Of a stretch of 64,000 bases of DNA, positions 1-7,284 are shown piece by piece. Made by a program: the position numbers and the translations under genes. Below the pieces are notes generated by a model. It searched no databases, was not told the origin of the DNA, and saw only the letters and a program-made list of their open reading frames with translations. Source of the DNA: Beijerinckiaceae bacterium (GTDB taxonomy: Bacteria; Bacteroidota; Bacteroidia; Chitinophagales; Chitinophagaceae); the NCBI GenBank assembly GCA_903970475.1, contig CAJCIQ010000142.1, positions 47,219 to 111,218 on the forward strand, read 5' to 3'. Every line of letters starts with the position of its first letter. Position 1 is the stretch's first letter.

Positions 1-104
1 ACCTTACGGGCAATATCATCCAGGTCGGGTTGCTCCTTGAAACTTTCCGTGATGTAGCCAATGGCTTTTTCAATCCTGTAATAGTTGACGCTTTGATCGC
101 TCAT
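1..104 (-). CDS. N-terminal fragment of an AraC-type HTH protein, probably Ada-like
   Basis: The first 34 codons of a leftward gene that continues beyond the window. The start is the ATG at 104-102. The peptide begins MSDQSVNYYRIEKAIGYI and goes on with a segment rich in acidic residues ending IARKV. This matches the opening helix of the AraC-type domain in the intact Ada-like protein at 52211-53065 (which reads NYDRIASAIEYL, then LEDAAAHVHL). By that resemblance it is probably another AraC/methylated-DNA-cysteine methyltransferase or a plain AraC regulator; the catalytic part is not visible, so the choice is open. Confidence 0.6.
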   Translation of the reverse strand, partial: MSDQSVNYYRIEKAIGYITESFKEQPDLDDIARK

Positions 105-288
105 AATTGACTATCCAGGTACTAAATTACCTATCCCTTCAGAGGTAGACAATCCGAAACTTGCTAACTTCAGACAAACTTGCTTTCTCCGGGTTAACTT
201 ACTGATTCCGGGTCAGCTTCTCAGCTCCGCGTAAAGACCAGGGAGTCTCCCAGCTTCCACGTGAGGCCATCTCCGCTTACTTCCTAGG

Positions 289-501
289 TCATGTTGAAGG
301 AAGTGTCGGAAATTTCTCATACATGAAATGCTGGTAAACAATGCCTACCTTGGGGCAGTACTCATTGACAGAAAGGATGAGTTTTCCCTTGATCCATCCA
401 TTGGAGGAATAGACCCTGAGTCCATGAAAATTATTGAACCCGTATGCCAGTTTTGGACACCATAAAGGTTTGGGTAAAAGAACATATGGAGCAACCCATT
501 C
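289..501 (-). pseudogene. Remnant of an unidentified gene (about 70 codons)
   Basis: Leftward open stretch of 71 codons running from a stop at 504-502 to a TGA at 291-289, with no suitable start codon. It reads like real protein, rich in aromatic residues and glycine (pieces such as PKPLWCPKLAYGFNNFHGL and YQHFMYEKFPTLPST), so it looks like the C-terminal end of a gene whose front part has been lost. I do not recognise the family. It lies directly behind the truncated dehydrogenase remnant, which fits a small region of gene decay. The rest of 105-523 shows no gene. Confidence 0.35.
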
Positions 502-523
502 CTAGTCAGGCAGCGACCTGCAC

Positions 524-1269
524 TTAATCCATCTTCACCACTACCTTTCCCAGGTACTTTCCTTCCTGGTAATAGGCATAAGCTTCTTTAGCTTTTTCAA
601 AGGGGAATACCCGGCCTATGACTGGTTTGAGCTTGTGGAAACCTGCGGCTTTGCACATTTCCATATGATGCCTGCGGTGTCCCGCAGCTATTCTTCTGAG
701 GGAAAAAACTTTTCCTGCCATGACATTCACATCCAATAAGGGTTTCTCCTTATCTAACCATCCCACCATATTTAACTCCCCCGTATAATGCAGGGATTGA
801 ATGGACCTGGCCAAGGTACCTGCTCCGACAACTTCAATGACATGTTGGGCCCCTTCTCCGTTTGTAAGGGCCAGGACATCTTTATGCCAGTCCGGCCTTT
901 CCGCATAATTAATGACCTCATCTGCGATCCTCCGAGTTGAGGTGAAACGTCCATGTTAAATGGCCCATCCACCCAATCCGGAAACATAACCATGCTTACC
1001 CGCTCCCCTACCTTAACGTTATCTACCGACTCGCCTATGGCAACCACCTCCCCTGCCCCATCTGCCAGCGGGACTAGTTGTTCCTTTACGGGCAAAGGAT
1101 ACAAACCCATTTCGATGGTGTAGATGTCCCGGAAATTAAAGGCAGCTGCCTTCATTTTTACGAGTACCTCCTTGGGTCCTGGTTTCGGAATAGGTCTGGT
1201 GATCAAACTCCAACCAGAAAGGCTCTTTCCTTTTCCTACCTCATAAGCCCAGAATGTTTCCTGTAGCAT
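524..1269 (-). pseudogene. Zinc-independent alcohol dehydrogenase / quinone oxidoreductase, broken
   Basis: Medium-chain dehydrogenase of the NADPH:quinone oxidoreductase type. Reading from the ATG at 1269, the N-terminal GroES-like half is intact (AFNFRDIYTIEMGLYPLP, LVPLADGAGEVVAIGE, VKVGERV). At about 950-935 it jumps from a GPFNMDV...LGG segment into another frame that continues ADEVINYAERPDWHKDV, VIEVVGAGTLARSIQSL and ends with the usual GKVVVKMD. Compared with the family (about 330 residues), roughly 100 residues are missing, including the GxGxxG nucleotide-binding loop, and the two halves are out of frame. The protein cannot be functional. A divergent HxlR regulator gene lies upstream, a common arrangement for such enzymes. 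Confidence 0.8.
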
Positions 1270-1284
1270 ACGCTGATTTTTAAG

Positions 1285-1316
1285 CAAAGTTGACCCGAAT
1301 CCCTGGCCCCTACAAG
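1285..1316 (-). promoter_or_regulatory. Bacteroidota-type promoter of the broken dehydrogenase
   Basis: On the minus strand CTTG (1316-1313), 20 bases, then CAACTTTG (1292-1285), one mismatch from the TAnnTTTG -7 element. The ATG at 1269 lies 16 bases further on. So the promoter seems to be kept although the gene is dead. Confidence 0.4.
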
Positions 1317-1346
1317 AACGGAAAAGATTGTTCGTATCTTTAACGT

Positions 1347-1712
1347 ATGCGAAAAACATCCTCTACCAATACCCAGAACCTTAAGCAGCTCATGGTATTG
1401 TGTCCTATATCTTACACTTTATCGGTCATGGGCGGAAGATGGACAGCCCTTATTATTGACCGGTTGGTGAAACAGCCGCTGCGCTACAGCGAGTTGAAAC
1501 GGGCTATTCCCCCCGCCTCAGAAAGGGTGCTTACCCTGCAACTCAAAGAACTGGAACAGGATGGAGTGATCTCCAGGACGGCCATCGTGGATACACCCCC
1601 TAAAATCATTGAATACCAACTGACCGATAAGGGACATTCCCTGGTCGGTGTATTGACGCAGTTGTATGAGTGGGGAAAAAACAATCGCCATGCTGTTCCA
1701 ATTCCTGGCTAA
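1347..1712 (+). CDS. HxlR-family winged-helix transcriptional regulator
   Basis: 121-residue DNA-binding protein of the HxlR (DUF24) family. The typical opening CPISYTLSVMGGRWTALII is present, including the conserved cysteine used for redox sensing in relatives such as HypR and YodB, followed by the recognition region (YSELKRAIP, SERVLTLQLKELEQDGVI) and the wing (KIIEYQLTDKG). It is transcribed away from the broken dehydrogenase, which it may once have controlled. Its last 23-47 bases overlap the start of the Crp-type gene, so the two are probably co-transcribed. Length and ending (LYEWGKNNRH) match the family, so this gene looks intact. Confidence 0.88.
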   Translation: MRKTSSTNTQNLKQLMVLCPISYTLSVMGGRWTALIIDRLVKQPLRYSELKRAIPPASERVLTLQLKELEQDGVISRTAIVDTPPKIIEYQLTDKGHSLVGVLTQLYEWGKNNRHAVPIPG

Positions 1713-2274
1713 GTACCCGGCGCTTCATTCCTACCTAGACAAGTATCTGCCCCTCCAGGAGCGCCTTGAGGTACCTGCTAAAGCCTGCCTGTTGGAGGAA
1801 GGCAAAAAATCCCAGCATTATATCTACATAGAAAAGGGTTGTCTTCGCGCCTATTTTGACAAGGACGGAGAAGACAAGACGGCCCAATTCTTCTTTGAGG
1901 GTGATGGCCTGGCTTCCTTTGACAGCTTCATCAACCATGTACCCAGCCCTTTCACCATTGAGTCCATAGAGCCTTGCCTATTGCAATTACTGCATAGGGA
2001 GCATTTTATGCAGTTGTTGTCAGATTTGGATAAAGAACCCCATTTCCTGCTCACCATCCTGCAATTGACCGCAAAACGCCAATTACATTACCTCAATGAG
2101 TTTGTGTCGGTACTCAAGGATAGTCCCGAAGAACGGTATCAATATTTATTGAAGGAAAAGCCCCATATTATCCAGCGAATACCACAACACTATATTGCTT
2201 CTTACCTGGGGGTGAGCACGGTGCACCTGAGTCGCATTAAGCGTAAGCTCGCTAAGGGCCAAGCGCATTTTTGA
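1690..2274 (+). CDS. Crp/Fnr-family transcriptional regulator
   Basis: About 194 residues from the ATG at 1690 (an alternative start at 1666 adds eight residues). The N-terminal half is a cyclic-nucleotide-binding fold (LEEGKKSQHYIYIEKGCLRAYF, then FFFEGDGLASFDSFI) and the C-terminal half a helix-turn-helix (IPQHYIASYLGVSTVHLSRIKRKL). This is the common Bacteroidota type without the phosphate-binding cassette of true Crp, so cAMP binding is not implied. Both candidate starts lie inside the end of the HxlR gene, which suggests translational coupling. It may act with HxlR on neighbouring genes; targets cannot be read from the sequence. Confidence 0.85.
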   Translation: MLFQFLAKYPALHSYLDKYLPLQERLEVPAKACLLEEGKKSQHYIYIEKGCLRAYFDKDGEDKTAQFFFEGDGLASFDSFINHVPSPFTIESIEPCLLQLLHREHFMQLLSDLDKEPHFLLTILQLTAKRQLHYLNEFVSVLKDSPEERYQYLLKEKPHIIQRIPQHYIASYLGVSTVHLSRIKRKLAKGQAHF

Positions 2275-2332
2275 GGGCGGCCGGCGCCTACGCGGCACGG
2301 TTTGCGCACGCGGCGGTTTGCGCACGCGGCCT
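2275..2332 (+). repeat. GC-rich patch with two tandem 16-bp copies
   Basis: A short GC-rich stretch between the end of the Crp gene and the end of the convergent lipoprotein gene. The 16-mer GGTTTGCGCACGCGGC occurs twice in tandem at 2299-2314 and 2315-2330. The base composition differs sharply from the flanking genes. Confidence 0.7.
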
Positions 2333-2849
2333 AGTCCGCGAATTTCCAGACCGTGGCCGTATCCATGCGGGCTTTTTGCGCCGGGGTGAGCCTGTTCAAG
2401 ATTACCCGCTGGGTGTATCCACCATAGTGGGTAGAGTCTACCTTGTATATCCAATCGGCAATATCTTTGTCCTGAATGACTACTGTATCCCTTTTCTTGA
2501 GGCCTTTCACAACCCTGGGGCTATCTAGCAGCACTCCCCAATACTGGCCATCAACCTTAAATAAATTTCCGACCCACATATACTCTACCTTATCATCATC
2601 CCGGTACTTCACCTTGATCATGGTCTCTTTCTTATCGACCCTTCCACCCAAAAATGCGCTGTCAAAGCGGGGAAATAAATCTTGAGCTTTCTGGATGGCA
2701 GCCCTAATCTCAGGATCATCAGCTTTAATGCCAAAGGTATGATGGGCAGTATCAAGGTCCACTATGGACTTGGAGGAAGTCGTGGACTCCTGCCGGCAAC
2801 CGGACAGCATCAGGCAAATACAGAGGAAAAAAAGGAGGGTTACTCTCAT
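2331..2849 (-). CDS. DUF2314 lipoprotein
   Basis: 172-residue predicted lipoprotein. The ATG at 2849 gives a signal peptide (MRVTLLFFLCICLMLSGC) with lipobox LSGC, so the mature protein should be anchored to a membrane on the periplasmic side; upstream starts would put ten residues before the signal. The body matches DUF2314: AAIQKAQDLFPRFDSAFLGG, then KVKYRDDDKVEYMWVGNLF, GVLLDSPRVVKGLKKRDTV and DKDIADWIYKVD. The role of DUF2314 is unknown. It lies 72 bases behind the SDR gene on the same strand and may be the last gene of the leftward run starting at 7174. The stop codon touches the GC-rich repeat patch. Confidence 0.75.
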   Translation of the reverse strand: MRVTLLFFLCICLMLSGCRQESTTSSKSIVDLDTAHHTFGIKADDPEIRAAIQKAQDLFPRFDSAFLGGRVDKKETMIKVKYRDDDKVEYMWVGNLFKVDGQYWGVLLDSPRVVKGLKKRDTVVIQDKDIADWIYKVDSTHYGGYTQRVILNRLTPAQKARMDTATVWKFAD

Positions 2850-2921
2850 ACTGATAGCATGAATGGGCGCTTCGATCATTAATACACGGAGCTTACCCCA
2901 TAGTCGCGAGCGTCCATGGGC

Positions 2922-3746
2922 TCATGACCGGGGATCCTTACCAAAGGTAGTAGCATTCCGGCCTGTCCTATAATTCAGCCCGGCTGTCGTGCCCGCGGTT
3001 ACATCAATGGTTACACCTGTAATGGCGGAGGCCATGTAAGAGGCAAGAAATAAAGCCACGTTGGCAATTTCTTCCATCAGGGGCATACGCTTGAGCATAG
3101 TATCGTCTTCAATAGCGCCCAATACGACCGCCATCTCTTCCGGCATTTGTTGTACCGCCTCTTGAAACACCCTGGAATCAGGAGAGCCTCCGGAGCGAAT
3201 GGTGACCACCCTTATCCCATATATACCCAGTTCTGCCGCCAGGTTAGCAGATAAGTTCTCCACTGCTGCACAGGCGGCCGCAAAGCCTCCCGTATAGGGA
3301 TACCCTATCCCACCGGGTGTAGCCGTCAGAAACAATATAACCCCAAACCCCTGGTCTTTCATGATACGACCTGCGGCAGTGGCCGTCAGAAAACGTGTCC
3401 TCAGGAAATTCTCTACAGGTACCAGGTACTCATCTGCCTGCATCTCTATCAAGGGTACATTTTGGAGCACATCCAGCCCTACGGCATTGAAAGAGATATC
3501 TATAGGACCATAGGAAGTATGCACCTGATCCAAATGATTTTCAATGGCTTGCTGGTCATATCCGTCGACGACTGCCACTTCAGCCCACCCGCCGGCGCCG
3601 CGAATCTCCGTCGCTACCGTTTGCAAAGATTCCGTAGATCTTCCGGTCAAAAACACACGGGCTCCTGCTGAAGCAAATGCTTTAGCTACGGTGGCACCCA
3701 GGGAGCCACCGGCTCCATATACTATGGCATTTTTATTTTCCAACAT
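2922..3746 (-). CDS. SDR-family oxidoreductase lacking the usual YxxxK pair
   Basis: 274-residue short-chain dehydrogenase/reductase. The nucleotide-binding motif is GAGGSLGATVAKAFA near residue 11, followed by RVFLTGRS and VVDGYD. At the place of the catalytic YxxxK the sequence reads PYTGGFAAACAAVENLSANLAAELG, so the lysine four residues after tyrosine is a phenylalanine. The C-terminal extension after VTIDVTAG is longer than usual. The fold is clear; classical SDR catalysis is doubtful, and a binding or regulatory role, or a divergent enzyme, is possible. It lies 34 bases behind the preceding gene, so it is probably in the same transcript. Confidence 0.82.
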   Translation of the reverse strand: MLENKNAIVYGAGGSLGATVAKAFASAGARVFLTGRSTESLQTVATEIRGAGGWAEVAVVDGYDQQAIENHLDQVHTSYGPIDISFNAVGLDVLQNVPLIEMQADEYLVPVENFLRTRFLTATAAGRIMKDQGFGVILFLTATPGGIGYPYTGGFAAACAAVENLSANLAAELGIYGIRVVTIRSGGSPDSRVFQEAVQQMPEEMAVVLGAIEDDTMLKRMPLMEEIANVALFLASYMASAITGVTIDVTAGTTAGLNYRTGRNATTFGKDPRS

Positions 3747-3780
3747 AGGTTGCTTGATTAATTGGTAACTGGTTCACAAT

Positions 3781-4299
3781 TTACGAAGTCAACTGCTTAA
3801 CCACGTAATCTTCCAGGCCTCCGTTTTGATCCAAGGCTTCGAGATTTTCAATGTCCTTATTGCGTTTCATACCATGGTCCAGATTGGACATATACATTTT
3901 TACCATGCACCGGATGCCGGCCATATTACATTGTATCACGTTCTTGGAGTAGTTATTCTGAAGACTATAGCGGGCCCAGCCCCCCATAAACCCAACGAGT
4001 AACTCCGGGTTCTTTTTGGTCATCGGGACCACTTTAGCGTTCAGGTTAACGGTGACTGTCGGGGAATTGCTGATCCAGGACAGCAGGTAAGCACCGGCAG
4101 ACTTTCTTTGGTTTTGTTGCATATCCAGTGGTGTACTTTCGTACCAGTCCACTATTTTAATAACTGCGCTTTCTGAGTTTACGAAGTCCGCTTTGGTTTT
4201 GGGGAGGGAATCTGGAATCTGAAAGGATTGCGCTTGGGCGCCCAGGGAGGCAAACAGTCCAATGAGTAGCAGCAGCGGCAATCTACATGAGTTGATCAT
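3781..4299 (-). CDS. Secreted protein of unknown function
   Basis: 172 residues from the ATG at 4299, with a signal peptide (MINSCRLPLLLLIGLFASLGAQAQS). The mature part has no motif I can name: it starts with IPDSLPKTKADFVNSE, has a YLLSWISNSPTVTVNL stretch and a pair of cysteines in NVIQCNMAGIRCMVKMY that could form a disulfide. The end, LEDYVVKQLTS, is a helix. The start overlaps the stop of the upstream membrane-protein gene in an ATGA, a strong sign of translational coupling and support for this start. Function unknown; probably periplasmic and working with its neighbours. Confidence 0.65.
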   Translation of the reverse strand: MINSCRLPLLLLIGLFASLGAQAQSFQIPDSLPKTKADFVNSESAVIKIVDWYESTPLDMQQNQRKSAGAYLLSWISNSPTVTVNLNAKVVPMTKKNPELLVGFMGGWARYSLQNNYSKNVIQCNMAGIRCMVKMYMSNLDHGMKRNKDIENLEALDQNGGLEDYVVKQLTS

Positions 4300-4820
4300 A
4301 TGTTGGTTGTGTTCTTTGTTTCCCATAGCAGTGCCAGGTTGGCCTTGGCTTTGGATCCCTCTGCTTTAAAATATGCCCAGATCTGGGCGTAACACAATGT
4401 AGCCAGGATGATCCAGGGAAGACAAAGGGCTAGATAACCGTTGTTTTTCCCATCATGCATATAATCCCTTAATTGAAGAGCTACACAAATCAAAAACAAT
4501 CCACAAGTGAGCAGGAAAAACAATTTCGTCCAATAAATCCCATCCTTCTGGGCCTGGATCCGAAGGCGGATCAGGATTTTACCATCCTGGGCTATCCAAT
4601 CTCCATGTATGGCAGGCGCTGTGCCAATGGAACGGTATCCAACTTTAGGAATCAGTACAAAGCCCTTATCGGTAATTTTTCCGTTTAAAACCTGGTTGGG
4701 GAAAAGCAAGGAGTAAGATCCCATTACCGCTGGATTAGCTTGACGCATGAGTCGTTGGCTAACCTCTGAAAGGGGTAACGGGCTATCTAAGGTCAGTTCT
4801 TGATACGGAAACAGTGGCAT
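4296..4820 (-). CDS. Two-helix membrane protein of unknown function
   Basis: 174 residues from the ATG at 4820 (a start at 4853 is possible). A soluble part of about 100 residues (LPLSEVSQRLMRQANPA, then LNGKITDKGFVLIPKVGYR) precedes two hydrophobic helices, LFFLLTCGLFLICVALQL and YLALCLPWIILATLCYAQIW. Proteins of this shape, a small beta-rich domain followed by two helices, are frequent in Bacteroidota and have no known role. It sits between the aspartyl-protease-like gene (43 bases upstream) and the secreted gene that overlaps its stop by an ATGA. Confidence 0.6.
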   Translation of the reverse strand: MPLFPYQELTLDSPLPLSEVSQRLMRQANPAVMGSYSLLFPNQVLNGKITDKGFVLIPKVGYRSIGTAPAIHGDWIAQDGKILIRLRIQAQKDGIYWTKLFFLLTCGLFLICVALQLRDYMHDGKNNGYLALCLPWIILATLCYAQIWAYFKAEGSKAKANLALLWETKNTTNI

Positions 4821-4863
4821 AATAGCGTTCTGAATAAACACTAATATACTCAAGATTCTGAGA

Positions 4864-5784
4864 CTAACTAGTCCCGTTGGGTTTTAAATAAATCCAGTTT
4901 CTGTCTCCAGAAAGGATGAAATTAAATCGTTTGAGGACATCGGCGCCCAGTATACTCATTTTTTGCCGGCCTATGGCTCCGTGAAAAAACCCGACCGAGA
5001 CGTCCTTCAAGACAGCTTTACCCAGCATAAAACTTGGCAAAATGGCCTTTTGTACTTTTAACACATGTCCATAGGAATCTTTGAGCTCTTTTTCTTCCGT
5101 GATATGGAGTTTTGTATCCAGGGAGTGAGTGTTAACAAAGGTGTCATCCAGCAGCAAAGAGCCCGCGTAGCCCGTATGAATCAGATACCAGTTTGAATAC
5201 GTGCTGTCCCCTACTACACAGGTTGCTTCGATAAACATATTTGTCCGCTGGACTTTTAAGGCGTGGCGTTCATAACCAATGGTGTCAGCCAGGTTGGCAT
5301 TCACGAATAGTAGCCCCTTATTGAAGTCGACTTCCACGGTTTTTCCCTTGAATAGGTCTAATCCAAACTTACCATCCGTTCCTTTACCTGAGTTGATGTC
5401 TTCCCATACCAATAGTTTATCCCAGGCAAGCGTTCCCATCTGCATCGAATTGTTTTGGCTGTACCGGGAGGTATTTCCCTTGCCGCCCCAGCTTTCTACG
5501 CTATCCGCCCCCGAGAAATGCAAGCTGTGTAATCGTTTGGTCGCATCTTCTGTAAGGGTTACGCCTGATTCGGCGGTATGCACCATGAGCAATACGGTAT
5601 CCTCATGATTAATGACGGCGGGAACGGCAAAATTACCGGCAGCCGTCATTGTCAAAGTGACCGAATCGGGTCGAGCGGCCGAACTAGACTTGGGGCGATT
5701 GGCCGGGCTGGAGCCCTGGGCCCAGGAGGTCAATACGGGACTGATTAGCAGGAGCCATAAAGCAAGTGAACGGTAGGACATCAT
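4864..5784 (-). CDS. Retropepsin-like protein with histidines at both catalytic aspartate positions
   Basis: 306 residues with a signal peptide (ending SWAQG). The layout is that of a duplicated bacterial retropepsin-like aspartyl protease: first lobe LLMVHTAESGVTL, linker FGLDLFKGKTVEVDF, second lobe WYLIHTGYAGSLLLDD, and the closing ILGADVLKRFNFILSGDRN. In both lobes the catalytic DTG/DSG is changed to HTA (residues 69-71) and HTG (203-205). I recall relatives in other Bacteroidota with the same change, so it may be a fixed property of a subfamily that binds rather than cuts. It lies 13 bases behind the thioredoxin-DUF3738 gene, thus in its operon. Confidence 0.65.
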   Translation of the reverse strand: MMSYRSLALWLLLISPVLTSWAQGSSPANRPKSSSAARPDSVTLTMTAAGNFAVPAVINHEDTVLLMVHTAESGVTLTEDATKRLHSLHFSGADSVESWGGKGNTSRYSQNNSMQMGTLAWDKLLVWEDINSGKGTDGKFGLDLFKGKTVEVDFNKGLLFVNANLADTIGYERHALKVQRTNMFIEATCVVGDSTYSNWYLIHTGYAGSLLLDDTFVNTHSLDTKLHITEEKELKDSYGHVLKVQKAILPSFMLGKAVLKDVSVGFFHGAIGRQKMSILGADVLKRFNFILSGDRNWIYLKPNGTS

Positions 5785-5797
5785 TAAAGATACTCTT

Positions 5798-7174
5798 TTA
5801 ACCCTTATACAACACCAAAACAGGGATGATTCTCCTTTCTTTGGTTAGGCTCAATCCCAATGCCTGTAAGGATTCGAATAGAGAGGAAGGATCCTCCGGA
5901 CGCCAGCTAAATTGGATATCTAATCTTTCCAGGTTATGCGTCTCGTCTATGGTTGGTTTACCAACACCGTAATCTTCCATAACCTGTGCAAAATCTTTCA
6001 TGGTCATGTTTTTTTGATTGACCTCACCGTGCATGACGGAATAGGTTTTCTTTCCGTCCTGGTTTCGGGGGATGGCATTAAACTTATCCTGATCAATAAT
6101 TTTGAGCACATAGGCGTCCTTTTCCATGGGCACGATCCTGGCCTGCACGTCGAAGCGTTCGGAGAGCCGCTCAAGGAGCGTAGGCAGCAGATCCTGCGGG
6201 TGGGGCACGATGAGGTCCAGGGTGTAACGCGCCTGCGCAGCGGAGCGACCGGTGGCAGGCTTGGCCGTGGCTGTCGGCGCGGCCACGTCTGTGGGCGCGA
6301 CCGTGGCTGTGGGCGCGGCTACGGCCGTACTGTCTATCGTCCGAGAGAAGGAATAGCCTCCATTTGCCAACATATAGAGCAGCCCTAGATTCAGGTTAAT
6401 ACAAGTAATCCTGCGCCCCTTAAACACCGAGTCCATTAACCAGGTAGAACTCATTGATCCTGCACCTTTGATTTCACCTTGTATCAAAAACCGGCTTTGT
6501 ACCGTATCCGCCGCCACGAAAGTTTCATTAATCAGCTTTTCCGGGTCCATGATCCTGTCTTCTTTGGGCGGCAAATGAACAGCCAAGCCTTGAAGCAGGC
6601 TATCTATTACTAAACTCGTGATGGCTTCCGGGTTGGTGGCCGCAATGAATTGTCCATCGGGACCTATGAGGATATCATGAGGAATGATCTGATAGGGGAA
6701 CAGGTTTCGGATGGCTCCATTCGTGTCTATGCCAAACCAAAGATTCGACGGTTTTACTTTTAAAAACTGGGCTATCCGGGTAGGCGTCTCTTCAGATAAA
6801 GTGATGATTTGAAGCTGGCCTGGGAAACTATCCTGCAAATGCTGAAGATGGGGCATGGCCTCTATACAAGCTCCACAAAAGGTTCCCCAAAAGTCCAGCA
6901 TTACGACCTTACCTTTCAGGTCTTTCAAATGTATGGACCTGACAGGGGCATTCAGGATTAAAGGTACAGAAAGGTCGGTCAAGGACCCGGTATCGGCGGG
7001 GAACACGGGACCGAATAAGGCTGCGAGACGCCCTGACAAGTAAGCAAGGTCCGCTGGCGCAGGCGATGGAATCGCGAGCGGTATAGGCACGGGAATCGCG
7101 AGAGACGCAGGCGAGGGAATCGCGGTGGCCGCAAAGGCCAGTAATAAGCCAAGTAGTAGGATGTGTTTTTTCAT
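5798..7174 (-). CDS. TlpA-type thioredoxin-fold protein with DUF3738-like C-terminus
   Basis: 458 residues, exported by an N-terminal signal. A TlpA/AhpC-type thioredoxin domain follows with the redox pair C100/C103 (WGTFCGACIEAMP), VVMLDFWG in front and the cis-proline region PYQIIPHDILIGPDG behind. The C-terminal half resembles DUF3738 (TIGR03435), a domain common in soil Bacteroidota and Acidobacteria and often joined to TlpA domains. Two low-complexity insertions stand out: an Ile/Pro/Ala tract right after the signal peptide (about residues 18-42) and an Ala/Pro/Thr tract near residues 283-310. It is the first gene of the leftward run, divergent from the histidine kinase gene. It probably acts in thiol-disulfide exchange in the periplasm. 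Confidence 0.78.
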   Translation of the reverse strand: MKKHILLLGLLLAFAATAIPSPASLAIPVPIPLAIPSPAPADLAYLSGRLAALFGPVFPADTGSLTDLSVPLILNAPVRSIHLKDLKGKVVMLDFWGTFCGACIEAMPHLQHLQDSFPGQLQIITLSEETPTRIAQFLKVKPSNLWFGIDTNGAIRNLFPYQIIPHDILIGPDGQFIAATNPEAITSLVIDSLLQGLAVHLPPKEDRIMDPEKLINETFVAADTVQSRFLIQGEIKGAGSMSSTWLMDSVFKGRRITCINLNLGLLYMLANGGYSFSRTIDSTAVAAPTATVAPTDVAAPTATAKPATGRSAAQARYTLDLIVPHPQDLLPTLLERLSERFDVQARIVPMEKDAYVLKIIDQDKFNAIPRNQDGKKTYSVMHGEVNQKNMTMKDFAQVMEDYGVGKPTIDETHNLERLDIQFSWRPEDPSSLFESLQALGLSLTKERRIIPVLVLYKG

Positions 7175-7208
7175 ACCATAAAACTCTCCAAAGCGAAGCG
7201 CAGATGTA

Positions 7209-7244
7209 GTTAACCCAGGTAAATCAGGGTTAATTAGTGTTAAC
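7209..7244. promoter_or_regulatory. Four 10-bp-phased GTTAA-type direct repeats: probable response-regulator box
   Basis: In the gap between two divergent genes GTTAAC (7209), GTAAAT (7219), GTTAAT (7229) and GTTAAC (7239) start exactly ten bases apart, that is, on one face of the helix. An inverted repeat TTAACCC/GGGTTAA (7210-7216, 7227-7233) is embedded. OmpR-family regulators bind such phased direct repeats, and an OmpR-type regulator is encoded next door. Confidence 0.5.
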
Positions 7245-7284
7245 GGCCGTCAAGCTTGGGGCGGAGGATCGTACATTTAAGTCG

